A DNA stretch of 64,000 nucleotides from Marispirochaeta sp964554875 (GTDB lineage Bacteria > Spirochaetota > Spirochaetia > JC444 > Marispirochaetaceae): positions 26,583-90,582 of the forward strand of contig CAZKQJ010000016.1 of the NCBI GenBank assembly GCA_964554875.1, written 5' to 3'. Position numbers and translations under genes: made by a program. The notes under the pieces were generated by a model. The model was not told where the DNA came from. It did no database searches and saw only the letters and a list, made by a program, of their open reading frames with translations. This document shows, piece by piece, positions 23,756-33,030 of this stretch (positions are counted from its first letter, which is position 1; every line of letters starts with the position of its first letter).

Positions 23756-25036
23756 CTACCCGCCGATTATAACCTGAGGCAGCCAGGTGATGGTTGCCGG
23801 GAAAAATATCATGGTAACTACAACAGCGAGCAGCGCTACAAAGAAAATCAGCATTCCCTTTGTAAACTGCATCGTCGTTAAGCCTGTTATTTCGCATATT
23901 ATGAACATGCTCAATCCCAGGGGGGGAGTTACCAGTCCGATCATCAGAACCAGGGTCGCGAGCACCCCGAAGTGTACAAGGTCGATTCCCACGCTCATTA
24001 CAAGGGGCATCAGCATGGGAACAAATATGATGATGTTGGCCGATGGATTCAGCACGCAGCCCGCGGCAAGAAAGCCCAGAAGTATAAGAATCAGCACAAC
24101 CGTGGGATTGGACGAAAGGGCGGTAATGCCGTCGGTAAGGAGCATGCCTACCTGCTCTTTCGAGAAAACCCAGGCCAGGGAGTAGGCCGCGCCGACTATG
24201 AACATGATGCTGGCTGTTCCCTTGGCGGTATCCACGAACATCTGGAAAATCTTACCGAAATCCCGCTGCTTGTATACAAAGATTCCGATTACCAGGGCGT
24301 AGAAAACCGCGACGACACCCGCTTCGGTGGGGGTGAATAAGCCGCCGAGAATTCCGCCCAGTATTACAACAGGTGTGGACAGCGCCGGCAAGGCGCCCCA
24401 GAACTCCTTGCCCAGCTCGGGAAGATTCGCTTTGCTTCTTTTCGGGTAGTTCCGCTTCTTGGAGATCAGATAGACGAGAACCATCATGTAGACGGCCAGC
24501 ATGATCCCGGGAATTATGCCGCCGATAAAAAGCTTTCCAACTGAGATTCCCGCAACTCCGCCGATTAGGACCATGGGAATGCTGGGAGGAAAAACCGGGC
24601 CGATGGTTGCCGAGGCTCCGGTAACCGCAGCGCTGAACTCGACATCGTAGCCTTCATCCACCATGGCCTTTATAAGCACTTTTCCCACCCCGCTGGCGTC
24701 CGCCAGGGCGGAGCCGGACATTCCGGAAAAGATAAAGCTGGCGAGAATATTTACCTGGGCGGTTCCTCCGGTGTAATGACCGACAAGGGCGCGGGTAAAA
24801 CGGAAGATCTTGTCGGTAACTCCGGTACTGTTCATGATGTTTCCCGCAAGCATGTACAGGGGAATCGCCATGAGGGTGTAGGATTCTGCTCCGGTCACAA
24901 ATCGCAGGGGAATGTTTACCATGGGCAGGCCCGGATTCATGAAAAAGTACGACAGGGATGCCAGTCCCAGGGTGATGGCAACGGGAATTCCCAAAAGGAA
25001 TCCCGCAAGCATGGTTAATAATACTACCGACAGCAT
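23756..25036 (-). CDS. dctM: TRAP transporter large permease (DctM)
   Basis: 426-residue membrane protein with about twelve hydrophobic segments and the DctM signatures: GIPVAITLGLASLSYF near the start, SGSALADASGVGKVLIKAM and TGASATIGPVFPPSIPMVLIGG. It carries the substrate across the inner membrane with sodium ions, together with DctQ and DctP. It lies one base after dctQ and ends the operon. Confidence 0.92.
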   Translation of the reverse strand: MLSVVLLTMLAGFLLGIPVAITLGLASLSYFFMNPGLPMVNIPLRFVTGAESYTLMAIPLYMLAGNIMNSTGVTDKIFRFTRALVGHYTGGTAQVNILASFIFSGMSGSALADASGVGKVLIKAMVDEGYDVEFSAAVTGASATIGPVFPPSIPMVLIGGVAGISVGKLFIGGIIPGIMLAVYMMVLVYLISKKRNYPKRSKANLPELGKEFWGALPALSTPVVILGGILGGLFTPTEAGVVAVFYALVIGIFVYKQRDFGKIFQMFVDTAKGTASIMFIVGAAYSLAWVFSKEQVGMLLTDGITALSSNPTVVLILILLGFLAAGCVLNPSANIIIFVPMLMPLVMSVGIDLVHFGVLATLVLMIGLVTPPLGLSMFIICEITGLTTMQFTKGMLIFFVALLAVVVTMIFFPATITWLPQVIIGG

Positions 25037-25037
25037 A

Positions 25038-25511
25038 TTACCGCCTCCTGAGCTTTTGAATAAAAGAGTAGATGGTGTAGAGAATCATCAAACCGGTGGA
25101 AACGCTAAGGGAAGAAAAAAGGTACTTTTTAGACAGAGCAATGGATGTTGCGGTTTGCTTTGAATAGGATAGTACCACCGGAATCGATTCTTTGAATACT
25201 ATCAGCAGAAAAATGAGAATGATGATCGAAGAGATCATCTCTATCGTCTTGTTCACCTTTTCCGGTAAAAAGGTGGTCAGGATATCAACGACAATGTGCT
25301 TCTTGTTTATATAGAGAATTACCGCCCCCAGGTAGGTTATCCAGACAAAGAACCATACGGCAATTTCTCCTGCCCAGAGCAGGGATCCCTGGAGAATGTA
25401 TCGAGTTCCTACCTGCGCAAAGAGAAGTGCAACCATGGCAACAAGAAATGCTCCGCAGATGGTCTCGAGGATACGAACAAGTTTCTTTTCCATGTTTCTT
25501 GTGAACCCCAT
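25038..25511 (-). CDS. dctQ: TRAP transporter small permease (DctQ)
   Basis: 157 residues with four membrane segments and the DctQ patterns WAGEIAVWFFVWITYLGAVI and KKHIVVDIL. Forms the membrane complex with DctM. An attenuator-like hairpin (25568-25592) separates it from dctP, while dctM follows at once. Confidence 0.9.
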   Translation of the reverse strand: MGFTRNMEKKLVRILETICGAFLVAMVALLFAQVGTRYILQGSLLWAGEIAVWFFVWITYLGAVILYINKKHIVVDILTTFLPEKVNKTIEMISSIIILIFLLIVFKESIPVVLSYSKQTATSIALSKKYLFSSLSVSTGLMILYTIYSFIQKLRRR

Positions 25512-25567
25512 TTTATCAGCTCGATTGAAAAGCTTTACTCGTTATAAAGCTTTGTATTCTACAAAGA

Positions 25568-25592
25568 AAGCTGCCGTCCGGGACGGCAGCTT
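25568..25592 (-). terminator. Strong hairpin between dctP and dctQ
   Basis: Perfect 12-base inverted repeat AAGCTGCCGTCC/GGACGGCAGCTT; on the minus strand it is followed by TCTTTGT. It probably acts as a partial terminator or as a 3' stabiliser that keeps binding protein in excess over the permease. Confidence 0.75.
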
Positions 25593-25621
25593 GTGTGTCA
25601 ACAACGAATGTAAAACGATAA

Positions 25622-26635
25622 TTACATGTTGGCGATTTCTGCCCTGATGTCGTCGTAGAGTCCGGGTACCCAGCTGTCGGCAAACTGATTGGGAATGTCC
25701 TTGAGGGCCTGCTGGAAGGAAGCTACATCTACCTCGATGAATTCCATGCCCTTCTCCTGCAGCTTTTTCCTGTAATCCTCTTCTCCGGCAGCCTGCAGTT
25801 CGTTGTGGAACTGGGTAATTCCTTCGCCTTCTGCAATTACGAGTTCCTGAAGATCAGCCGGGAGTTTCTGGAAGAACTTCTCGCTGACAACGTAGGTAAA
25901 GAAGGCTCGCTGGTGAGCGGTCTGGTTTACGTAGTCCTGGACTTCGTCAAAGTGGGGAGCATAGATATAAGCCAGGGGGTTCTCCTGGGCCTCGACGATT
26001 CCCTGGCGCAGGGCCATGTACAGCTCACCGTAGGCAATTGCCTGGGGCTGGGCGCCGAGGGTCTTCCAGCTTTCAACGTAGATGGGCTGGAGGGGAATTC
26101 TGATCTTGAGTCCCTTGACATCGGCAGCCTTGCGGATGGGCCGGAGAGATGTCAGGTGCCGGGGACCCCGGAGTCCGTAACCGATGATCCGGATGCCCTT
26201 GTTGTCGAGCATGGCCTTCTCTACGCGGTCGCCGATAGGTCCGTTCAGGACGTGCATTACCTCATCGCTGTTTGTGAAGATGTAATAGGCGCTCCAGATG
26301 TTGTATTCCGGTGCAGCCTGCTGGTGCACAGTGGTTCCCATAATGGCCATGTCCACGTTGCCGAGTTCGAGCATGTTGACGATATCAACCTCTTTGCCCA
26401 GCTGTTCGTTGCCGTAGAGTTTTACTTCGATGCGGCCGTTGGATTTTTCTTCGATTCTCTTCTTGAACTCCTTTGCGGAAATGTCGTCCTCTCCGCCGGA
26501 AGCTCCGCCGTAGGAAATCGACATTTCATAGGTTCTATCCGCACCGCCGGTCTCCTTGGAGCCTTCAGCATAGATCAGTGTGGACGAAAGGAGCAGAACA
26601 AGTGCGATCTGCATGAGAGTTTTCATGGCTTTCAT
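25622..26635 (-). CDS. dctP: TRAP transporter substrate-binding protein (DctP)
   Basis: 337 residues. AGGAGGG before the ATG at 26635 decides the start over one five residues longer. A signal peptide (MKAMKTLMQIALVLLLSSTLIYAEG, quoted in part) leads a DctP-type periplasmic protein; the conserved arginine segment is in GLRGPRHLTSLRPIRKAADVKGLKIRIP, with GELYMALRQGIVEAQENP after it. Substrate is likely a sugar acid or related carboxylate, inferred from the neighbouring isomerase and cupin. Confidence 0.9.
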   Translation of the reverse strand: MKAMKTLMQIALVLLLSSTLIYAEGSKETGGADRTYEMSISYGGASGGEDDISAKEFKKRIEEKSNGRIEVKLYGNEQLGKEVDIVNMLELGNVDMAIMGTTVHQQAAPEYNIWSAYYIFTNSDEVMHVLNGPIGDRVEKAMLDNKGIRIIGYGLRGPRHLTSLRPIRKAADVKGLKIRIPLQPIYVESWKTLGAQPQAIAYGELYMALRQGIVEAQENPLAYIYAPHFDEVQDYVNQTAHQRAFFTYVVSEKFFQKLPADLQELVIAEGEGITQFHNELQAAGEEDYRKKLQEKGMEFIEVDVASFQQALKDIPNQFADSWVPGLYDDIRAEIANM

Positions 26636-26686
26636 AGTATCCCTCCTCATGGGATTATATTTCCAACCCGTAATCCGGGCTGTAAC

Positions 26687-27352
26687 CTAGGTTGTACCGG
26701 TACCCACCGGCAGACCGCTGTAATTCGGATACAGCGAGTGGAGCAGATGCTGGCAGGTCATGATGATGTGCTCCCGCATGTGCTGCTCGCTCATTTCCTC
26801 GTTGCCTTCCAGAATTGCGTTGATGATGTAGATATGATAGGTCCTGGAATCCACCTCGATTCCGGAGATTTTCTGCGTCATATTGGCGGTAAGGGTGACC
26901 ATGTTGTTGAGCTTTTCGTGAAACTCCGACAACAGGGAGTTCCCCGCGGTTTCAATTATCTTTTTGTGCATGGCGCGGCCAAGCTTGACGCCTTCGTCGG
27001 CATGGGTGTTGGCGTCAATAGCCTCCAGCTGGTCCCTGATTCTCTGGAACTCCTGGTGGTCGGCCCTGGTGGCCTTTTGACAGCAGAGTTTTGCCGCCAT
27101 GGCCTCGATGCTCTCCCGGGCTTCGAAGATTTCGAAGAGCTGTTTTATGTCCAGCTTGCGTACGGAGAAGCCCTTTCCCCGCTGCTGGACAACGAGCCCC
27201 GTATTGACCAGGTTGAAGAGGATCTCCCGCATGGGGGTCCTGCTGACGCCGTAGTGCTCGCACAGATCTCGTTCGATAAGGTAGGCCCCGGGGAGGAGTT
27301 CTTCGTTGCGTATCTTGCGTTTAATGTCCTCAATTATCTGGCTCTTGTTCAT
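26687..27352 (-). CDS. GntR-family regulator with FCD domain
   Basis: 221 residues. The N-terminal winged helix (LIERDLCEHYGVSRTPMREIL) is typical of GntR, and the C-terminal helical FCD domain (FEARESIEAMAAKLC to HMREHIIMTCQHLL) has the usual metal/ligand histidines. It heads the dctPQM operon and probably represses it until the substrate binds. Two TGTATAC sites upstream are likely operators. Confidence 0.9.
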   Translation of the reverse strand: MNKSQIIEDIKRKIRNEELLPGAYLIERDLCEHYGVSRTPMREILFNLVNTGLVVQQRGKGFSVRKLDIKQLFEIFEARESIEAMAAKLCCQKATRADHQEFQRIRDQLEAIDANTHADEGVKLGRAMHKKIIETAGNSLLSEFHEKLNNMVTLTANMTQKISGIEVDSRTYHIYIINAILEGNEEMSEQHMREHIIMTCQHLLHSLYPNYSGLPVGTGTT

Positions 27353-27381
27353 AAAGGCGACACCTGCTCCAATTCCCGAAT

Positions 27382-27440
27382 ATTATATGTATACACCATG
27401 AAGTTGTTTGACTTGATTAGAAAAAAACATACTGTATACC
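27382..27440 (-). promoter_or_regulatory. GntR operator pair and -10 box
   Basis: Minus-strand -10 box TATAAT (27387-27382). A perfect palindrome TGTATACA (27388-27395) abuts it, and TGTATACC (27433-27440) lies upstream. The centres are 45 bases apart, about four helical turns, which suits a looped or cooperative repressor. Nothing else was seen in the 201-base gap 27353-27553. Confidence 0.6.
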
Positions 27441-27553
27441 AAGAAAAAGCCGTAAAAATACTCTAAAACGGGTTTTTGCTCTTGTCAAGGAAAACTTTTG
27501 GAAAAAGTTAGGGGCCGGATGTATCTGAAAAACGGATACACCCGGCTTAAATT

Positions 27554-28468
27554 CTATTTGACCAGCGTCCAGGCCCTGTTCAGTACCCGCTTGGACCCGG
27601 CTATGACCACATCGGGGTCTTCTCCGGCGGTGGGTTTGACCTCGAAACTCAGAATCGGCGGCTTCTCCTTGTTCAGAAAGCCCATGTCCTTAAGGGCCTG
27701 CAGGTATTCCACCAGTTCGTCCACATCGTTCTCGCTGTCGGGAAAGCCGAAGCGGGGGTGCTGGTCTCCGTAGGCGGGCATGGAGGGGTCCTTCATGACA
27801 CAGTTCCCCATGTGGGCATGAACCAGGTGCTCCTTGATGGGATGCAGCGACTCCTTGATGCTTTCGTGGAGCAGGGGTATGTGGCTCAGGTCCACCATGA
27901 GTCCGAAATTATCGTACTCCTTTTTAATTTCCTCGGCGTAACGTTTTGCCAGGGAGGCGGGACCGATAAGGCTTGCCTTGTCTATGTCGTAATCGAAGAC
28001 CTCGTGAACGATCTTCATGTTTCCCTTGGACTTGGCGTAGGCGCAGATTTCCTTAGTGGACTTGAGCAGCGCCTGGAAGGCCTCTTCCTTGCCGGACTCT
28101 TCGTATTTCCCGCTCAGGAAGGCGGTTCCCTCGGCGCCCATCTCGCAGGCTTCATCGATGGCGGCTTTGACGGTGTCCACGGCTTTTTTTCGTTCCCCCT
28201 CGTCAAGGGAGTTGACGTTCTGTTTCTGGGACAGGAGCATGGGCTGGGCCCCGAAGGCGACGGAAATGTGGGCGGACCGGATCATCTGCTTTGCCCGTTC
28301 CCGAACCTCCCTGTCCTTGATCCAGGTAATCTCCACGGCATCGAAGTAGTCGTCCGTCAGGACCTTGCGCAGGGACTCGTCTATCTGTCCGTTACCGCTT
28401 CCGGCTTCCGGGTAGGCCATAAAGTGTATGATCCCGACTCTCATGTAGGCGTGCAAAGATTCATTCAT
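27554..28468 (-). CDS. Sugar phosphate isomerase/epimerase-like TIM barrel
   Basis: 304 residues of the xylose-isomerase-like/AP endonuclease 2 superfamily. Features are DAVEITWIKD near residue 40, KIVHEVFDYDIDKASLIG in the centre, GLMVDLSHIPLLHESI, VHAHMGNC and SFEVKPTAGEDP at the end, giving the acid/histidine metal site. GGAGG seven bases before the ATG supports the start. Exact substrate unknown; it lies beside a TRAP transporter and cupin. Confidence 0.85.
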   Translation of the reverse strand: MNESLHAYMRVGIIHFMAYPEAGSGNGQIDESLRKVLTDDYFDAVEITWIKDREVRERAKQMIRSAHISVAFGAQPMLLSQKQNVNSLDEGERKKAVDTVKAAIDEACEMGAEGTAFLSGKYEESGKEEAFQALLKSTKEICAYAKSKGNMKIVHEVFDYDIDKASLIGPASLAKRYAEEIKKEYDNFGLMVDLSHIPLLHESIKESLHPIKEHLVHAHMGNCVMKDPSMPAYGDQHPRFGFPDSENDVDELVEYLQALKDMGFLNKEKPPILSFEVKPTAGEDPDVVIAGSKRVLNRAWTLVK

Positions 28469-28608
28469 AGCTATTCCTCCATATATTGTGACCTTTCTAT
28501 ATTTCTATAATGTACTTATTTGCTGTCATTTAGGAAATCCCGGAGTATAATTACTGCACCTTCTCCGGATTTGTACATGGAAGAACAGCATAATCAAAAG
28601 GAGACGCA

Positions 28609-28968
28609 ATGGAAAGAATCAATCTTCAGCAAAAATTCGGTCTGTTCACGGAACAGTGGGACCCTAAGATAATCGCCCAGGTGAATGAATACCAGGTAAA
28701 GATTGCCCGCATCGAAGGGGATTTCCCGATGCACCGACACGAGGAAACGGACGAGCTCTTCTTCGTGGTCCAGGGGGCCATCAGAATGGATTTTGAAGAC
28801 CGTCAGGTGCCCCTGGGAGAAGGAGACATGATCGTCGTGCCCCGGGGCGTCCTGCATCGCCCCCACGCGGATACCGAGGCCCGTATCATGATGTTCGAAC
28901 CTGCAGGTACCCTGAATACGGGGGATGTAACGGACGAACACACAAAAGAGGATCCGGCGAGGATATAG
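28609..28968 (+). CDS. Cupin-domain protein
   Basis: 119 residues. The two cupin motifs are MHRHEETDELFFVVQGAI (His-His-Glu metal ligands) and GDMIVVPRGVLHRPHA (third histidine). AAAGGAG precedes the ATG. TATAAT (28546-28551) may be its -10 box. Transcribed away from the isomerase gene; it may be a mannose-6-phosphate-isomerase-like or dioxygenase-type enzyme, which cannot be decided here. Confidence 0.85.
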   Translation: MERINLQQKFGLFTEQWDPKIIAQVNEYQVKIARIEGDFPMHRHEETDELFFVVQGAIRMDFEDRQVPLGEGDMIVVPRGVLHRPHADTEARIMMFEPAGTLNTGDVTDEHTKEDPARI

Positions 28969-29015
28969 GGCAGTCTCTGGATAATTCTCTCTTTTTTTGT
29001 CATACTTGCCCCTGC

Positions 29016-30839
29016 ATGATACCTTTTTTGCCCTGCACTTCCCAGGAAATGTCGGACCGCGGCTGGGACCGCTGTGATTTCATCATCCTGAGCGGCGACG
29101 CCTATGTCGATCACCCCTCTTTTGGAACGGCCATTATCGGCCGTGTTCTGGAAGCCGAGGGTTTTCGGGTGGGTATTATCCCCCAGCCCGACTGGCGGTC
29201 CCCGGAGAGCCTGACTGTTTTCGGCCGTCCCCGGCTGGGTTTTCTCGTAAGCGCCGGAAACCTGGATTCCATGGTTGCCAACTATACGGCGGCGAAAAAA
29301 CCCCGCAGGGACGACTCCTATTCACCCGGCGGAGAGGGTGGGCGCAGGCCGGACCGGGCCTCCATTGTCTACGCCAACCTGGTGCGCCGGGCCTATAAAC
29401 GCATGCCCCTTATCATCGGCGGTATCGAGGCCTCTCTGAGGCGTCTGGCCCACTACGATTACTGGAGCAACTCCCTGCGCCGCTCCCTGCTCCTCGACTC
29501 CAAGGCGGACCTGCTGGTTTATGGAATGGCGGAGCGGAGCATCGTCGAGATCGCCCGGCGCATGGACGCGGGGGAACATATCCGGGATATAAAGAACGTC
29601 CCCGGCACCGTTGTGCTGGCGGATGAAGAAAGCCTCCCGAAGGATACGATCCTGCTTCCCCCTCATGAGCGCCTTAAAAAGGAACGACGCGCCTTCGCCG
29701 AGAGTTTCCGCGTCCAGATGCGAAATACCGATCCCGTGACCGCCAAACCCCTCTACGAGGCCTACGGAGCCAACGGGGTGCTGCAGCTTCCGCCCCAGAG
29801 ACCCCTGGAACGGGAGGAGTTCGACCGGATCTACTCCCTGCCCTTTGCCAGGGAGCCCCACCCCATGTACAGCCAGGGGGTCCCGGCCATCGAGGAGGTG
29901 CGTTTCAGTCTGGTGTCGAATCGCGGCTGCTTCGGTTCCTGCAGCTTCTGCGCCCTGACCTTTCACCAGGGACGGGTCATCCAGTCCCGCAGCCATGAAT
30001 CCCTGATCAAGGAGGCACAGGAGCTTACCCGGCACCCCGGCTTCAAGGGCTATATCCACGATGTGGGCGGCCCCACGGCGAATTTCCGCCACCCCTCCTG
30101 CAATAAGCAGCGTAAAAGCGGAACCTGCATCGACCGCATGTGCCTGTTCCCCGAAGCCTGTCCCTCTCTGGATGCGGACCACTCGGACTATGTCGCGCTG
30201 TTGGGCAGACTGAGGAGAGTCCCGGGGGTCAGGAAGGTCTTTATCCGCTCAGGGATCCGCTTCGATTATCTTCTTGCGGAGGGTAACGACCGCTTTCTGC
30301 GGGAGCTGTGTGAACACCATGTAAGCGGGCAGCTCAAGGTGGCGCCGGAGCATGTTTCGTCCCGGGTCCTCGCGGCCATGGGTAAACCGGAGCACCGGGC
30401 CTACCTGGACTTTAAAAAGCGCTTTGACAGGATAAACTCGGAACTCGGGAAAAAGCAGTACATCGTACCCTATTTTATCTCATCCCACCCCGGGTCCACC
30501 CTGGAAGATGCGGTGGAGCTGGCCCTCTTTTTCAAGGAGCAGCGCTTTATCCCTCAGCAGGTTCAGGACTATTATCCCACCCCGGGAACAGTCTCCACCT
30601 GCATGTACTATACCGGTATCGATCCGCGGACCATGAAGAAGATCTATGTTCCCTCGGACCCTGAAGAAAAACGGATGCAGCGGGCGCTGCTGCAGTTCAA
30701 CAGAAAAGAGAACGCCGATCTTGTGCGAAAGGCGCTGATCAAAGCGGGCAGAAAGGATCTGATCGGTTACAGCAAAAACTGCCTGGTGGCTCCTGCGGGA
30801 AGAAGATCCGGGAATTTCAGGGGAAAACATCCCGCATGA
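29016..30839 (+). CDS. ygiQ: YgiQ-family radical SAM protein
   Basis: 607 residues with the UPF0313/YgiQ pattern: FLPCTSQEM at the start, ILSGDAYVDHPSFGTAIIGRVLE, IIGGIEASLRRLAHYDYWS, and the cluster-binding CFGSCSFCAL near residue 310 (C-x3-C-x2-C). DVGGPTANFR, CPSLDADHS and PEHVSSRVL follow. The substrate of this family is not known. The start has no clear Shine-Dalgarno site, but the N-terminal FLP fits the family. Confidence 0.92.
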   Translation: MIPFLPCTSQEMSDRGWDRCDFIILSGDAYVDHPSFGTAIIGRVLEAEGFRVGIIPQPDWRSPESLTVFGRPRLGFLVSAGNLDSMVANYTAAKKPRRDDSYSPGGEGGRRPDRASIVYANLVRRAYKRMPLIIGGIEASLRRLAHYDYWSNSLRRSLLLDSKADLLVYGMAERSIVEIARRMDAGEHIRDIKNVPGTVVLADEESLPKDTILLPPHERLKKERRAFAESFRVQMRNTDPVTAKPLYEAYGANGVLQLPPQRPLEREEFDRIYSLPFAREPHPMYSQGVPAIEEVRFSLVSNRGCFGSCSFCALTFHQGRVIQSRSHESLIKEAQELTRHPGFKGYIHDVGGPTANFRHPSCNKQRKSGTCIDRMCLFPEACPSLDADHSDYVALLGRLRRVPGVRKVFIRSGIRFDYLLAEGNDRFLRELCEHHVSGQLKVAPEHVSSRVLAAMGKPEHRAYLDFKKRFDRINSELGKKQYIVPYFISSHPGSTLEDAVELALFFKEQRFIPQQVQDYYPTPGTVSTCMYYTGIDPRTMKKIYVPSDPEEKRMQRALLQFNRKENADLVRKALIKAGRKDLIGYSKNCLVAPAGRRSGNFRGKHPA

Positions 30840-30895
30840 AGGCTCAATCTTATGTGTTACAATGCCGTTAATCGTATCATAAAGGATTGTATTGC

Positions 30896-32992
30896 GTGAG
30901 TTCACAGCTTGGGGAAACATCAGAGTTCTATCGCCGCATTCTGGAGCAGTCGAAGGCTGTGATCATCGCTGTTGTGGACCCCCGGCTGGAGCTTCTCTAC
31001 ATAAACGATTCAGTATCCGAGATTACCGGATACTCCCACGAGCTTTTCTTAAACGGCACTTTGAACTGGAACGAACTGGTTGTCCAGGAAGACCTGCAGA
31101 AGATTCGCTACTACCATCGGCGTCGCAGTGCCGGGGACAAGGAAGTTCCCGACCAGTACGAAATCAGGATTGTCGATCGTAACGGTCTGCACCGCAATCT
31201 GGTTCTGCAGGTCGGGAACTATATCGATGCCGGAAATCTGGTTATTACCCTGTTTGACATCTCCCACTGGAAGCGATACGAAGAACGGCTCCTCGGCAAT
31301 GAGGAAAAGCTGAAGGCCATGGTCGAACTGAGCCGGGAGATAACCCTGGTCGTCAATGAATCCATGACAATCGAGTACGCCGGCGGGGCTGTCGTTCCCC
31401 TCCTGGGGTATCGGCTGGAGGAGTTGAGCGGTAAAAACCTGCGGGACCTTGTACACTCCGAGGATATCGACCGGGTCTCCGCCCTCTACCTCTCCGGTAT
31501 TACCGAAAGCTCCACCTTTGATATTCTGGATTTTCGCCTGCACAACGCCGATGAAGAGTGGGTCCACATGGAGGCGAACTGCAACAACCAGCTGAACAAT
31601 CACCGTATTTCCGGGGTAATAGTTACCCTTCGGGATATTTCCGCCAGGAAGGTGGCGGAGGAAAAGGCCCAGTTTTACGAGCATTACGACTACCTTACCC
31701 GTCTGCCGAACCGGAGGATGTTTTTCGAACGCCTGGGGCTGGAGCTGCGGCATATAAAGCGCCGTTCCACTACCTTTGCTGTCCTCTGTTTCGGGGTCGA
31801 CCGCTTCAAGGAGGTGAACGACCTTTTTGGTCCGAAGGTCGGCGATCGCCTTCTGGTGGAGATCGGGAAGATCCTCGCCAGATCCTTCCGCAGGGACGAT
31901 TCGGTCTCCCGTCTGGAGGGCGACAAGTTCGGCGTGCTGGTGACGGATGTAAACCGAACCGAGCATGTGCTGGAGATCGTCAAGAAGATCCTCGAGGTAT
32001 TCAAGGAGCCGATTACCATTCTGGGAGAGAAAATCCGGGTCAGCGTCAGCATCGGTGTCGCCGTCTATCCGGACGATGGGTTTAACGAGGAGATGCTGGT
32101 CAAAAACAGCGAGACGGCCCTCTTCATGGCCAAGGAACGGGGAAAATCGACCTGGCAGATGTATAACCGCAGACTCCACAGCTCCATCCAGGCCCGCCGG
32201 ACAATGGAGCGGCAGTTCGAGCAGGCCCTGGGAGGTAACGAGTTCTTTGCCCTTTTTCAGCCGAAGGTCGACCGCAAGGGCCGCATTATCGGCGCCGAAG
32301 CCCTGGCCCGCTGGAACTCGCAACGGCTGGGACAGATTTCGCCGGACCAGTTTATTCCCGTTGCCGAGAGCAGCGGACTTATTATCCCCTTTGGACGGGA
32401 GATGCTGGACCTTGCCCTGAGGGAATGGCAGCGCTGTGTCTGTGCCGGAACAGGAGAGGAGAAACCTGTGCTGGCGGTGAATTTATCTCCCTTTCAGTTC
32501 GGGCATCCCGACCTGGTCAGGGACATTCAGTGCGCTCTGGAGAAGACCGGCTTTGATCCCTCCCTGCTGGAACTGGAGATAACCGAAACCGGGATCATGC
32601 GGGACCAGGACGAAGCTGAGAAGAAACTGCAGCAGTTGAATGAAATGGGTGTCAGCATTGCCATCGATGATTTCGGTACCGGGTACTCCTCCCTGAAAAA
32701 AATCAAGGATTTTCCCGTAGGGACCATCAAGATTGACAAATCCTTCCTGGAAAACCTGAATTTCAGCAGGAAATCATCCACCATTATCAATGCCATTATC
32801 GGGCTGTCCCACGATCTGGGCTTCTCCGTTGTTGCCGAAGGGGTGGAAACCCTGGACCAGCTCGAGTTTCTCCAGGAGGCGGGCTGTAATATCTATCAGG
32901 GTTACCTGTTTGACAAACCTCTGACTATCGATGAACTGGCTTCCCGCTTCGCGGTGCCCTACTATCCGGTATTGCTCAATGCGAAGAGCTAG
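30896..32992 (+). CDS. PAS-PAS-GGDEF-EAL c-di-GMP signalling protein
   Basis: 698 residues. Two PAS domains (about 15-130 and 140-260) are followed by a GGDEF domain (DYLTRLPNR near 270) and an EAL domain (about 440-690). The diguanylate cyclase active site is altered to EGDKF, so this half is probably inactive or regulatory. The EAL half keeps GAEALARW, EITETG, IDDFGTGYSSL and EGVET, so c-di-GMP phosphodiesterase activity is likely. GTG 30896 is chosen because AAAGGA lies nine bases upstream; TTG 30887 abuts that site. Confidence 0.92.
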   Translation: MSSQLGETSEFYRRILEQSKAVIIAVVDPRLELLYINDSVSEITGYSHELFLNGTLNWNELVVQEDLQKIRYYHRRRSAGDKEVPDQYEIRIVDRNGLHRNLVLQVGNYIDAGNLVITLFDISHWKRYEERLLGNEEKLKAMVELSREITLVVNESMTIEYAGGAVVPLLGYRLEELSGKNLRDLVHSEDIDRVSALYLSGITESSTFDILDFRLHNADEEWVHMEANCNNQLNNHRISGVIVTLRDISARKVAEEKAQFYEHYDYLTRLPNRRMFFERLGLELRHIKRRSTTFAVLCFGVDRFKEVNDLFGPKVGDRLLVEIGKILARSFRRDDSVSRLEGDKFGVLVTDVNRTEHVLEIVKKILEVFKEPITILGEKIRVSVSIGVAVYPDDGFNEEMLVKNSETALFMAKERGKSTWQMYNRRLHSSIQARRTMERQFEQALGGNEFFALFQPKVDRKGRIIGAEALARWNSQRLGQISPDQFIPVAESSGLIIPFGREMLDLALREWQRCVCAGTGEEKPVLAVNLSPFQFGHPDLVRDIQCALEKTGFDPSLLELEITETGIMRDQDEAEKKLQQLNEMGVSIAIDDFGTGYSSLKKIKDFPVGTIKIDKSFLENLNFSRKSSTIINAIIGLSHDLGFSVVAEGVETLDQLEFLQEAGCNIYQGYLFDKPLTIDELASRFAVPYYPVLLNAKS

Positions 32993-33030
32993 AATATGAT
33001 TAAAGCAGACAATAATATATAGGAGTTAAT

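Noticed and set aside
25805..27466. Long plus-strand open frame (553 residues) across dctP and gntR
   Set aside because: It is antisense to two well-supported genes, has no ribosome site and shows low-complexity Gly/Val/Leu composition typical of the opposite strand of GC-rich genes.
31049..32323. Long minus-strand open frame opposite the GGDEF-EAL gene
   Set aside because: All conserved signalling motifs are on the plus strand.
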